Positions 22,201 through 33,964 of a stretch of 64,000 bases of DNA are shown one piece after another (the first letter of the stretch is position 1; every line of letters begins with the position of its first letter). Under the pieces are notes generated by a model. The model was not told where the DNA came from and made no database searches. It was given only the letters and a program-made list of their open reading frames with translations. Made by a program: the position numbers and the translations under genes. This DNA comes from Annona cherimola (Eukaryota > Streptophyta > Magnoliopsida > Magnoliales > Annonaceae), in the NCBI GenBank assembly GCA_030490835.1, contig CM059977.1:36849676-36913675 (forward strand), in the 5' to 3' direction.

Positions 22201-24266
22201 CAAAAGAGACCGTGTAATGCCTTAGGTGGGTTTATTTTGAGGAAATAATGATCGAAAACCGAACAACTAAAAAGGAAACCAAACACTGATTAAAAAATAT
22301 GAAAAAAAAAAAGGAAAGCAAACAAAACTGACAATTTTAGCATGGATGAGTCCACGTTGTCTGGCAACGTTTGTATCTGTTCTCTTTCTGTTTAAAAGGG
22401 AGCAAGGCAAGTTGCTTTGGTTGGTTGAGCTTCACCTCAGCTATAAATTAATTTTGAAAAAGAGAGTGTGGAGGTAATTACAATAACGGTGCAACTTAAG
22501 CTCATGAAACTTGAGTTCATCTCAATTCTAATCCTAACTCTATTTATAAAATATTAATTCTAATCCTGTTTGTAAAACCTAAGCCCTAATCCTATTTTTT
22601 GAAAATTGAGTTCAGATTGAGTTTCAGGTTTAAATTTATGTGGATGAATTTACATTTTATTTAAGAGTAATAAGTTTAGAATTTCATATAAATATATAAT
22701 AATAACATATCATGCAAGTAAACATAAAATATATAGTGAAATCGCAAATTTTTGTTAAAAAATAGCAATACAAAAAATATTTCTAAAAAAAGTTAACATA
22801 AAAAATAAGATAAATGAATAAAATTAATTGATGTAAAAGTAAATGATAGAAATAAAAGATAAATAAAAGTAAACATAATAGATTTTATTTATAATATAAT
22901 TACAATATGTCAAATTTGTATTCAAATATAAATATAAATAATATAAATATGCAAAATATAAAGAAATTTTGTTTAAATATTATATATATAATATATTTTA
23001 TAATAAACACAAATGAGAAATCGGACTAGGGTTTTTCGGGTTCGGATTCACTTGAACATTAATTCTATCATATGTACAAATCGGGTTTTTCAAGTTCGGT
23101 TAAAAAAAAAAAAAAATTAAACATTGTTGGAGATTAGGTTCGGTAGACCGAGTTCGGGCTCAACCCAACCCAAGTTGCACCCCTAAATGATAGTACTATA
23201 CCACTTCTAATCAAGTCGGATTTAACTTGCTTTCATGATTTTTCCTCTTGTATTAATTTTTATGGACTTGCCATGTAAAATTTTTACAATCAAGATTTTA
23301 ATTTCCACATCAATTCTATTATTTTTTGAATTTATCTCTATGATTATTCACGACGATCTATTTTTAATTTTGCTTTGCTTTTGTGAAATCTTTTATTAAG
23401 TTCCTTTATTTTTAATATCTTAATAATTAATGAAAATTTTAATTGTATATTGTCTTTTAAATTGTATATTGTATTTAACATTATTTACAATATCATGCAA
23501 ATCTTTTTATTTGTCAGAGTAACAAAGTGGTTTAATGCTAAATATCAATTTAAATTAGTATTTTCAACCTCTAAATCATTTAAAATATTATTACTATATA
23601 GATAAATAATTTTATAAAATATTATTAGATTCTAATACATATGTGTTCACATAGGTCTCAACATTTTCCTTAATTGACGCATAAATATATCTCTTTCTAA
23701 GCAAATGTGGCCTAAACAAACATTTGATTTAGATAAAATTAATTAAACAAATAATTGTAAACATAGTAAATGAATTAAAATTTACATCAATTAGCAACAT
23801 ATTAAAATTTAAGGGGTTACTGGAAATATACCAATCAAAAAAATTAAGGGGTTACATGGAACATGGAAGAGGGGCTTATTTAATTTATGTCCCTGCCACT
23901 AACGATTATGGAATTCCTGCTTCATAGACGAGTAAATCAAGATAAACTGCTATCAGTTCAAAACCTTTTTTTAAAATTTGATTTAATTGCTTTTAATTTG
24001 GAAAGAAATCGGCTTGTGGCCAATGGTTGCTTACTAGGATCTTTCTACGTACCACGTAGGTAGCTCTTGCTTCGGGAGAAGGGCGTTACATAGAGACGGT
24101 GAGGGAAGCTCAGATGAGCATAGCTCTCCCAAATGTGTTATGGGTGGACGCCAAGGGATTGCCACTCAACGGGGACAACCTACATCTCTCCACAAGGGCT
24201 CAAGTCCAGCTTGGAAGGATGTTGGCTCGTGCTTTTTTAACCCATTATCCAAGTCAAGGTTTCTAA
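19238..24266 (+). CDS. SGNH/CE6-type carbohydrate esterase, secreted, two exons
   Basis: Coding sequence is join(19238-19843, 24060-24266), 270 aa. Exon 1 (202 codons) begins MPKRILLSFLVIFLLL, a clear signal peptide ending about residue 21. It carries the SGNH nucleophile block GQSNMSGRGG (Ser43), the GG oxyanion segment AIGGTKIMQW (126-133) and WYQGESD (162-168). The donor is ATTCAG|GTTCGG; in-frame joining to the acceptor CCACGTAG| gives VALASGEGRYIETVREAQ..., then DNLHLS with the catalytic Asp241/His244 pair, and a stop at 24264. This order matches plant proteins like Arabidopsis At4g34215 (DUF303/SASA family, CE6-like), thought to deacetylate cell-wall polysaccharides; the true substrate is unknown. 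The 4,216-bp intron is AT-rich and filled with repeats. All catalytic blocks are present, so the gene looks intact. Confidence 0.92.
20283..20340. mobile_element. poly(A) micro-insertion flanked by a 17-bp direct repeat
   Basis: AAGTTCCCCACTTGAAA occurs at 20283-20299 and again at 20324-20340. Between the copies is ACAATTT followed by a pure adenine run, 24 bases in all. This is what a nearly completely 5'-truncated LINE-mediated retroinsertion would leave (target duplication plus poly(A) tail). Confidence 0.6.
21790..22130 (-). mobile_element. MITE family C, degenerate reverse copy
   Basis: TTTAGCATTATTTATATTAA, then AAATCATTTAAAATATTGTTAC and TAGATATGCG, follow the reverse-complement order of the family C copy at 42045-42475. 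The ends are too decayed to fix exactly. Confidence 0.5.
22488..23184. mobile_element. non-autonomous TIR element, about 0.7 kb
   Basis: Left end GGTGCAACTTAAGCTC and right end GGGCTCAACCCAACCCAAGT/TGCACCCCT form a terminal inverted repeat around GGTGCAACTT. The interior has repeated words of the type TTCGGGTT/GGGTTTT and no coding frame. The superfamily is not assigned; no clear target duplication was found. Confidence 0.5.
23465..23790 (-). mobile_element. MITE family C, reverse copy
   Basis: Starts near TTGTATTTAACATTATTTAC and ends near AGTAAATGAATTAAAATTTAC, the inverted-terminal style of family C (ATTTAACATCAT). The middle (AATATTATTACTATATAGATAAATAATT) matches the 32.3- and 42.1-kb copies in reverse complement. 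Confidence 0.6.
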
Positions 24267-24958
24267 TTACCACAACCCTTTTTTATTATTATTATTATTT
24301 TCAGTTAAGACCAGCTCAAAGCTAAATATCCAATTTAAACCGTAGTTTGCGTTAATGAACCGGTTCACATTAATTCCAATATAACCGGTTCAAATATGCC
24401 CCATCTGTACCAATTGATGAAATCAATTTACCCATTTATTTGAGACATTATATTTAATTAAAAATTTACTATTTTGGTTTTAAAATAGATATAAGAGGGC
24501 GACAAAATAAATATAAATTTAGAGTAAAGATAAACCCATTAAAATTCTCATATTTATTTATCATTTATGGATGAAGGGACCGGCGTGTTAAATTGGTGCC
24601 ATAAAAAACCAGTTCTGTCTATGGCCAGCTGGTTCAACGAGTTGAACTGGATGAACGGGAAAGTCGAGAACCAGTGGAACGACTGGTCCGAAAGCTGATT
24701 CGGTACTTCTTACAACGTTGCCTGTGGCCCACATAAATTACTCAATAAAATGATATTAAATTTTTTTTTTATTCATGTATATACATATCAAGTCATCTGA
24801 TATTATAAATTAGTATGTGCATCCTCATCACTAGAGGGACGTAAACTGTTGCTGTGAAGTTTTGAACTCACGTGCAACACTTTTGGTGCCAGCGTAGTTT
24901 ACCACTAAAACAGTATTAAATAATATCATTAAGTAAATAATAACAAAGAAAATGAAAT
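24267..24958. other. 3' flank of the esterase gene with a GGTTCAAC-type repeat
   Basis: A TTATTATTATTATT run at about 24283-24300 lies in the likely 3' UTR. At 24590-24715 clustered words GGTTCAACGAG, TTGAACTGG and GAACCAGTGG look like a decayed non-coding repeat; similar words occur at 47755-47930. Confidence 0.45.
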
Positions 24959-25332
24959 TGATCCTGCGCACCCTGGTGTATTTAGCTTCGGTGCACCCAA
25001 GTGCAAATACCTTTTTTTAAATATTTTTTTGAAACTTTTTTCGCACAATTGTTAATTTAGGTATATTTAACATATGTATCAATTTTTACCATTTTTGGAT
25101 ATTTTTAGATTTTTTTGGATTTTTAAAAATCAGTGGTATTTTAGTAAATTTAAATTACTAAAAATTCCACTGATTTTTAAAAATAGAAAAAAAATCTAAA
25201 AACAATAAAAATTAATACATATATTAAATGTACATAGATTAACAGTTGTGTGAAAAAAGTTTCAAAAAAATATAAAAAATGAGTATTTACACCCAGGTGC
25301 ACTAAAGCTAATTCACGTGGGTGGATAGGATC
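24959..25332. mobile_element. foldback MITE FB1, near-complete hairpin
   Basis: The two halves are inverted copies meeting near 25145 (TTTAGTAAATTTAAATTACTAAA). Outer ends are GATCCTGCGCACCCTGG and, reverse-complemented, GATCCTATCCACCCACG; then GTGCACCCAAGTGCAAATAC against GTGCACCTGGGTGTAAATAC. Arms include TTTTTACCATTTTTGGATA and ATCAGTGG(T/C)ATTTTAG. No coding capacity. RNA from it would form a long hairpin. Confidence 0.8.
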
Positions 25333-25404
25333 AAAATCCTAAAGAAAATAAATGTCATAGATTACATTTATAATAATGATTTTTAAAGGGCTATGATATT
25401 GTTC

Positions 25405-25733
25405 GATCTTGTTTGTCCGGGCTAACATAAGTTGATGTTAGTTTGGTCTAAAATATATATTTTATATTTTTTGAAAGTATTTTTCTAACAATATTTAATT
25501 TGTATACCAAGCTTTATAATTTTTAGATACTTTATTTTTCAGAAATCAAGATTTTAGAGGTCATTTAGGTCACTTTACCCCTTGTTGATTTTTGAAAAGC
25601 AAAAAATATATATCCAAAAATGTAAAACTTTGTATGTGAGTTAAATACACTTAAAAAAATATTTCCATTGAAATTAAAAAACATCTTTTAGCTGCTAAAT
25701 AAGCTTATGCCATCCAAGTTAATTAACAAGATC
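25405..25733. mobile_element. foldback MITE FB2
   Basis: Ends GATCTTGTTTGTCCGGGCTAA and, inverted, GATCTTGTTAATTAACTTGGA. The inner arms mirror each other more loosely than in FB1. It shares the GATCTTGTT end with FB4 at 43.2 kb. Confidence 0.6.
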
Positions 25734-28700
25734 ATAAACCATTTCGAAAATATTTGCGTAAATGTCAACACCTTTAGTCTTCATAATAACGACTCAAACA
25801 ACAGTTAAACATAAATTTAAAATATTTTAAATGTATTTTATATTTTATTATTTTTTATTAACGTATTTATATATGTATTTTGTTTATGAAAAATAATTCA
25901 ATGGAAACGTTTCTCTCTTCTCTTTAAATGTGAAAATGTGAAAATGCCTTGATGTGACGCCCCCAAGGTGATTTTGTAAAATCTAAACAACATGTATTGA
26001 AAACTTTTATATAGTATACTTATACTTATTTTTCAAAATTTTCAGTGGTTACATTTAATTTTCTGTAGAGTAGTTTTAAAAATATATATAAGCAATAAAT
26101 AATTCAGATGTTTCATCATACACAGTAAATGTCGATTTTACCCTTACTAATTAAAATCAGGGTTTATAAAAATGAGTAAGAGAAAAACCATTGATACGGC
26201 AGAGAGTCAGAGACTTTAGCTCGTGGGAGAGAGAAGCACATTCTGCTTATTATTATATTTTTAGTTTTCTTTAAATTTATATACTATTATTTTTAAATTT
26301 TTTGTATTTATACCTCAACTCAAATACATATCGTAATCCTAGCTGGAGAATAAATCTAATAATATTGCTAACAAGTAGTGAAATAGTGCCCTAGAAAATA
26401 AAAAATAAATCCGTTGCCGGGATTGGAAGCCATCTCTAGCACCTTAGGTGTGACTCTTCGTCAGTCATATTAGTTAAGTGCTTGCAAATTTATACACTAT
26501 CTTTAGTTAATGGTATGGATAAATAGCACATGAGGTAGGTTTATAAATATTTTAGTTAAGATAATCCGCCCATGAGTAATTTCGATTTAGAAGAAAATGC
26601 TAATTGAAATAATTATGACGTTGCTATTGGACGTCAGTGGGCTCGAAATTTATTTTTGTCAAATTTTAAAAAATAGAATTTTGTATGATATAAATCCAAG
26701 CCATTCATTAAAATTCTAGTGTCTTAATGAGATAAATGTGATTAAAATACTTTGATTTTTTTTATTTAGAGGATAAAATTCATTATTTTTCAAAAAAAAT
26801 CTGGCCCCTAAAAGTTTATAAAAGTAAGACTTTGAAAATAAACTGATTTTTAAGTAACATTGAGAAAAGCTGACGTACATAATGAAGAAGAATATGAAGA
26901 AATTATTTTTAAAAAATTACCATTCATTATAAATTAATAAACCAATAAACATACCAACAGAGTTTCATTAGGATCGGACCATTAAATAAGCCGATTTAGG
27001 AATTTAAAAATAATATGAACATGTGTAGGTAGAATCCTATGTTATGCATTTGAGTCAACTCAGTTGACCCAGTGAGCCAGCCCAGTAATCGAACTTCGTG
27101 AGCCAGCCCAGTCAAGAAAAAAAATGAAGAAAATGGGAAAATAATTAAAAATTAGAAAAATAAAAATCGTAGAAAAATTTAGAAAATTTCTGGATAGTCT
27201 CGGGAAAATATAAAAATATATTTTATTTTGTTAAAATAATGAGGAAATATTATTATTTGTGTTAGAAAAATTCATGAAAAATAACATAGAAGAATTGGAA
27301 AACATATGTTGAAATTAACTTTATAATTATATAAGACATGAGAACAATTGAAACCAAGAAAAAATATTTAAATAGTAGGTATCGATTTTCGACTGCTTTA
27401 CAGATAACAAAAATCGAAATTAAAAAATTATGAAAAAATATTTTTTAACAGAGGAACGTATGAAAGAGTAGAAAAAATGATGTGGATGCTTATGAGATGT
27501 ATTACCATGAAATAAGAAAAAATAATTGAAGGCGATTTAGAGAAAATTATTAAAGAAATTCAAAGCACTTCGTGATGTAAGTAAATTATTACCTAAATAA
27601 TTACAATGTTGTTTTCTTGATACGTTTAGCGCCTAGCCTGATGGACACTGTGATTGGCTAACTTATGAACCTAAAAATAAAATCTTAAAAAGTAGAAGAA
27701 AATGCAAATCGCAGGAAAATAAACTTGTTGTATGTTGCAAAAATTAGATGTAATGCATGCAAGTGCAAGAGCAGAAATTAAATATGCAATTGAGTTAGCA
27801 GGTTAACCAGTTAAGTATGATGCAAGATAGATACGGAAATTAAGCATGCAAATAAAAAAGATAAAGGGGGTAAAATAAGGATTCGAGATCAAAAGTGAAA
27901 ATAAAGATGAAAAGTATAGACATAAGAGTTAAAAAAGGAAAATACAAGTATTAAAAATTTTAAACGATGGACATTTTAAAAATTTTTAGTGATGTGGAAT
28001 TGGTCAAAATCAAATAAGTGTTTCAATTAGGCACAATTAGTAGTTAATATTATACATGAAAATACAGAAATGCAAGCGATTACCAGTAAAATTGAATGTA
28101 AAATTAACACATTATTTTTATTTGGAGTCACTACTAACCAAATGATGGTAGTTAGACCGTATACAATAAGGTGATGCAATATAGAGAGTCTAGGTGGACA
28201 TGCGATTAAAATAAATAAATAAATACATAAAGTATATTTTATTTTCTTTCAATACAATAGTTCATGAGTATTTTTTTAAAAAAAAATATTTCTTATAAAA
28301 AAAGCTTATGATGGTTGGGGCAGAAATTTATTATCTAAACTTTTTGTGAGGCTTTAACTCAGCTGAAGATCGAGGTAAACCAAGGTTTAATTAACTCATA
28401 ATGGTGAATCTATGACCGGACTAATTAAAATAAATTTGGGATTTAAATAATAAAAGGGGAGAGGCTAGTGAGAACTCAATACGTCCATCGCACCGACCTC
28501 TCCAAAATATTGGACTTTTAAGATACCGAATAACAAATGGTTCAAAGAGTGAATAAGTAAGAAGGAAATTTACGCGCCACATTGGCTAGCAGCAGCCAGG
28601 TTTGAGGTTCAAAAGCCCCTTCACCAAGTCCCTTATAGAAGTAGTTTTACCGTTGTCCTCCTGAATTATGTACGTTTTACAATTTTTTCCTATTTGAGGG

Positions 28701-30436
28701 TTTAATACAAATTGTCCTTAAGTATTGGGGTGTATAGAAAAATTTTCTCCATGTGGTGAGAGTTGTGTATGTACTTAATTGTAATATCAGTTGCAACGTT
28801 GTATAAAATCTCGATATAAAAAGAAGGCAACTTACGCACTTACATACATGATCATATATATCGACTACAACAAATAAAATTAAACGCATGACCAAGAATA
28901 TTAGCACTTTTGGTAGGACCAAAATAAGGATGGTGAGCTTAAAATGGATTGTTAACCATGTAAGGCCAGGAGACGTACATTTCCGTTCATATGCACGATG
29001 GATAAAATAACTAAGCACCCTTTCTTGGCAAGCAGGAATCATGATGACTTAGCTGGAATTTCTTTCATAAGGACAGGGCACATGGGATTCGATTATGGGC
29101 TTCGGTGCATCATTCATCTTTCTAGAGGATATCTCAAATCATCCTAATTATGATTTTTTTACCATTATCGATTGGTCCAGATTCAATATGGCTAAAAGGA
29201 TTTTAAATTTTTAAAACGATTTTATGGAATTTTTCAGACCATGATGCAGATGGTCCGAGTGCAGTAAATAAAAAATGATTTTTGTGCTTTTCAAAAAACG
29301 ATCTAAGATGATCTAGTTGTAGCAAACGAAAATGATTTTGATTTTTTTCTTTTAATGAATGGTATGTATGATGAACTACTTGAAAATCATTTAGACCATG
29401 ATCGGTTACAAATGTGTTTGCCCAGATGATTTTTAAATCCTCATTTTGTCAATCAAGATTCAAGCCACATAATGCGAGAAAAAATAATTTTTAATGCAAT
29501 GAGGTGGGACAGCATGACGATATGTGGTCACATTACTGGTGGATGATCAAGCACGCATAAAAAATATGTATTTTCAGCTCATGAGATTGATTGGAGACAT
29601 ATCCTTGCGGTAATGAACCAAAAATGGTTCATGGAAGAAAATGAAAAAAGCTTGTGGGATGGAAAATGGTACTGCTGGAGATGCATCATGGAGTTGTTTC
29701 TGGCACGAAGATGGAGTAATGAAATATCAAAAATCCTACAGAATGCTAAGATATTCATCATCTACAAACTAAAACCGTGAGCAGAGGTTGGAAAGAGAAT
29801 GTCGAAGATCATAGCAGTGTTCTTTGTGGATTGGATGGGATCCAGAAACCCAGATGCCTTATTACCATTCACACCGTGATTATCATGAGCATCCATAGGC
29901 TATGATAAACCTCCGAATTTTCCTCCTCTTCCCCACCAGTACACCAATACGCCCGAATATTTGGCCCACATTCCATCAAATCGCGTACGTTGAGATATGC
30001 CAATAACGGCACTAAGAGACATCCTATAGGAGGAGGATCTCAAAGGATCATTTGGGACAGGTCCAAAAAGACTCCAGCCTATACACAAATTCTATCTCCC
30101 TTACGTCTCAGCTTCCCTATTCTTACAAGGAAATATACTACACTTGCGAGGACGTTTAGCTCTTCTACAGTAATAAAATGGAAATTATAACTAGGGGGTA
30201 AAATGGGAACATAAGAGTGGAGTTTTGGGGGGTCTCAAGCCTCCTCTAAAATGGGTGGAGTATGCATCTATTTATAAATATTTATCTTCGAAAAATTGCA
30301 TATTAATTGTCTTCCCTAATATTTTTGCATGTGCAAAATTCTAACTCAAAGAATTCTTTTTGGTAATTTAGGGATGGTTTTAAAAACCAGCATGGGGCTC
30401 ATGGTAATAGTTGGCTAGGAAGTCAACTTTCTTCCT
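25734..30436. other. gene-free AT-rich block
   Basis: No exon with recognisable protein similarity and no complete transposon. Parts such as 28484-28520 and 30183-30290 (with TATTTATAAATATTTATC) have the feel of old LTR sequence, but no pair was found. Short frames, including 28677-29042 and 29900-30190, lack domain or splice support. Confidence 0.45.
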
Positions 30437-30555
30437 TCCATTGATTTTATGTCTTCCTTCATTTGTCGATCCTCGCTTGTTTTACATTGATTTTATCCAT
30501 TGATTTTATGTCTTCCTTCATGTGTCGATCCTCGCTTGTTTTACTTTGATTTTTT
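30437..30555. repeat. tandem duplication, two 59-bp units
   Basis: CCATTGATTTTATGTCTTCC and TGTCGATCCTCGCTTGTTTTAC occur twice, 59 bp apart (first at 30438, second at 30497), with two or three differences. Confidence 0.85.
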
Positions 30556-32264
30556 ACAGGGCCCAACTTTATTGATATTCCTTAATTATTTCAATGGCTT
30601 GGATTTTCACTTGGTGGCTTGAATCTTTTAACTTTTATTTTCATTTGGAATGATACAAATCCCCCAGTTTTGCTTGGTCAAATGTACCTTGACCATTCAA
30701 AAACTTATGAAATATTAATTATTGATTTATCCGAACCGGTCACCACGTTGTCGAAAAAATACTCTTCACTTCATCTTAAGTATAAATTGCTCTTAATCAA
30801 ATGTATAAATTGATAGCCATTGCTTCTAAAGTGGGTTTGGAGGCATTAAGAGTTCATTATTCAAATTTCCCTACCCAAATCTTGAACTTTAGCTTTTAAA
30901 TGTAAATCTCAATAAAAGGGACCCTTCTATGTGTGGGGTATTAAGTTTTGAATGATAAGATGGAAAAAAGATATTATCTCTATTTGTGCCTAATAACATC
31001 AAAGATATATTGGTGTCTTCTAGATTTTGGAAATTATTTTACCACTATTGGGAACCTATCTAGCACAGTCAACTGCAAAATGGGTCCTACACATATTAAA
31101 ATGTTAAAATACTTCGTACAATTATTTATCTATGCGAATAACTTACTTTGGAAGGTTTAGATCTCAAAAATAATACTTTAAAATTAATATTTTGGTTAAA
31201 TGTTTTATTGCTTTGATTTTGTAACGGCTTGGTATATTATTAAAATAAATAGTTCTAAACATAATGGGTAGAATATATGTTAATTTTAATACATGTGGGG
31301 ATTATTTTGGGACCGACTGCACCGTAATTTTGCACTTGAATATTTTTGTGCCAATATCAATGGTAAGTGTACGAAATGTCTTCACTATCTTGCAATAAAA
31401 AAAATGTGACAATTCTATCACTCTGTTGTCGGCAGATGAGTATAGGGTTGAGAAAAACCCAATATATGAAAGGTGCAAATAAAGATACTTAATTATCAGG
31501 AGAGAAGTGAAACTTATTCTAAAAAGTCATCTTGATGAAAATAAAAAAGAATAAAGTATAAGTTTGATAAAGAAAATAAAAGATAAAATCATTTTAGATT
31601 TTAAAGTTATAATTTTTTGAAAAAATTTATAACTTTTTTATTTCAATATAATTGTGTAGCCTTTGAGATTTTTTATTTATTCATGAATTCAAACTATGCT
31701 CTAAAATCATTTGATACTACTATCATTTCATTGAACACTTTCGTCTGCCTTAACAAATTTTGCAAATATATTATACAAAATATGATTTTCAAAATTTTTT
31801 GATAAATTTAAAATGCCCAAAATATACTTTTATTCTTCCTTCTAAATTATTGGCTAACAAAATGTCAGTCATCAATCATGAACGAAGAAAAGGTAATGAA
31901 GGAGAAGTTTTTCTCATGAAATATTGTTTTCAGGAGTTTTACGTTAATATAATGCTTATGTAAGTCCTATATTCTTAATTGTTGGCGTAGCTTGGGTTCA
32001 TATTTTTCTTAGCCCATTTCTGGTTATCTTCTTACTTGTAAATTCTTTTCATCCACAAATTAAACGTGTTGGGATTTTGCTTGTTAACGTACCACGCAAA
32101 TGTAACGATTGCTTTTACGTATTTCAAAATAAAGAAGACAAGGACAGAAGTGAATATAGTTGTAAAAATATAAATCGAAAATTGTTTTCCATACAGGTAT
32201 TGGGCTCTACTTTTATGTGACCATCTTATATAGAAGCGGAGCTATATAACTCCTTTAAAATTTA
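30556..32264. other. AT-rich intergenic DNA
   Basis: Nothing coding or repetitive could be defined. Fragments near 31160-31210 resemble the middle of MITE family C. Confidence 0.4.
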
Positions 32265-32800
32265 AAATTTTGATTTTAATGAAAAATCTAATCTATTTCT
32301 TATATTTAACATCATTTGTTTAATAAAAAGTCAAATTTCATCAAAATCAAATATGTACATAGGCAAAACCAGCACCATTGGGGCAATGGTTCTCAGTTCA
32401 GGCTTACATGCCTAGGGTCCCTGTATCAAAACCCAGGTGGAGCAACTACTCCTTCTAAATGTAATCAAATATATATATATACATAAGTCACGTTTGCTCA
32501 AAAACATATATGTAAATTACAAAAAAAATCCTTAGATTCATTTATACACACATTAGAATATAATAATATTTTATAGAATTATTTATACATATATAATTAA
32601 TATTTTAGCTAGCTAAGATGTTGAAAATACTAATTTAAAATTGATATTTTAGCATTAAACTATTTTATTGCGTTGATTTTACACAATTATAGATGAGACC
32701 ATGTGCAATAATATTAAACAAATGAGAAAATTTTCATGATAATATAAATGATGTTAAATACAATAGATAAAGTGAATTTTTCATCAACTATCGAGATTTT
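32265..32800 (+). mobile_element. MITE family C copy containing a SINE
   Basis: Ends form an inverted repeat of roughly 45 bp: TTATATTTAACATCATTTG on the left against, on the right, ATGATGTTAAATACAATAGA. The same order of internal words occurs at 42045-42475. A tRNA-like insertion at 32355-32462 interrupts it. Confidence 0.7.
32355..32462 (+). mobile_element. tRNA-derived SINE or tRNA-like retroinsertion, 108 bp
   Basis: Flanked by a 10-bp direct repeat AATCAAATAT (32345-32354 and 32463-32472). The related copy at 42120-42150 has the uninterrupted site. The insert has a box A-like TTGGGGCAATGG and a box B-like GTATCAAAACCC, so it looks like a tRNA-derived head without a poly(A) tail. Confidence 0.6.
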
Positions 32801-33284
32801 AAAAATGGAGGGAGTTATATTGATAATGGGTTTCATAGAAGTGTAGATTAGAATAATATATTTTTATTATCTTTCTACTTTGAATACATAAAAGGACTTT
32901 TTAAATTCTTTTGTCAGTTCATAGTTGAAATTTATTTTTTGGTTTAAGTTAAATATTACAACCTTGATAAAAATGATAAGGAATGGGAAGTCTTGAAAAT
33001 GTATATTATCAATTCTTTCATTAAAATAGCAGTATTAGAATTAGATGAGGCATAGTACATCGGAGATTGTAGTCTTACTAAAAAAAGGTTAGAGAGACTA
33101 AGGTATTCGAGAATAATAGGATATATGCATATGATGAATTTGATTTATAGAAAAGGTTAAAAAATTTTAATTTGTAAAATTTTCTTTTATTTTTATTTTT
33201 AGTATTTTACATTCGACTCAAAATTTCTAGTTTATCAAGCAAATGAATAAATAATTATATATTTCTATTAGCTCGATCGAAACA

Positions 33285-33950
33285 AATGCATCGCTTGGCC
33301 CATCTCAAAAAACCTATTTACAATACTTTTTTTAACTTTTTTCTTCAAACACTTATTTATCTAAGTCATTTATGGTCTGTTTGGATTCATGTAAAACTTT
33401 TTGCATTTTTTCTCCGCTAAAAGGCTCCACGCATTAAATGTTGTCTGATCGAAAACAGTGGCATTAATTGTGGACTGCTGCTGTGCTCGTTAAAGGCGCC
33501 CATATTAGTTCGCAGATGCCAACAGTTGCTCCTCAATCATGTGTGAGTTGCTGCCCGCCAAGGAAGGTGAAGCGAAGAGGTGCGTGACAACTCTTTCTCG
33601 CAGGCGCTATCAATCTTAGGTACGGCGGCCAGCATGATTTGAAAAATGGCTTGAAATGACAAGTTTGCGATTTGGGCCCTAAAGGTTGAAAAGTTTTACA
33701 CATTTTTATCACTTTTTGTTGTTACCAAACAGACCCTTAATATATAAACTAAGTTTTACCATTTTTGAATATGTGTATATATTTTTTGAAATTTAAAATA
33801 TTATATACACAAAGATATTTAAAAATCTCAAAAAAATATCACATATCCAAAAATAATAAAACTTAGTTTATATATTAAATATACTTAGATATATAAGCAC
33901 ATAAAAACAAAAAAAGTGTTGTAAATAGGTTTTTCGATGTGGGTGCAAAT
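33285..33950. mobile_element. foldback MITE FB3, split by a nested MITE
   Basis: Arms GAAAAAACCTATTTACAATACTTTTT-type on the left (33310-33335) and AAAAAGTGTTGTAAATAGGTT on the right (33911-33931) mirror each other. Inner arms carry AAACTTAGTTTATATATT and its inverse. The left arm is interrupted exactly at a TTA by the 364-bp element 33373-33736. Confidence 0.65.
33373..33736. mobile_element. Tourist-like MITE nested in FB3
   Basis: Ends TGGTCTGTTTGG and CCAAACAGACCC, 3-bp TSD TTA at 33370-33372 and 33737-33739. Removing it restores ...CTAAGTCATTTAATATATAAAC-like sequence of the foldback arm. Its interior is notably GC-richer than the surroundings and has no coding frame. Confidence 0.8.
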
Positions 33951-33964
33951 TCACTCAAGTCATA

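Larger units (their letters stand above)
19844..24059 (+). other. 4.2-kb intron of the esterase gene
   Basis: Bounded by GT at 19844 and AG at 24058-24059, phase 0. It holds a duplicated 17-mer around a poly(A) tract (20283-20340), MITE remnants at about 21790-22130 and 23465-23790 and a 0.7-kb TIR element at 22488-23184. No nested gene was seen. Confidence 0.85.

Noticed and set aside
24140..24325. 61-codon frame MGGRQGIATQRG...
   Set aside because: Out-of-frame reading of esterase exon 2.
28677..29042. 121-codon minus-strand frame
   Set aside because: Hydrophobic low-complexity product with no domain, in an AT-rich gene-free block.
29900..30190. Possible gene fragment of moderate GC content
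   Set aside because: Frames on both strands are short, no splice signals or recognisable family; left as unannotated.
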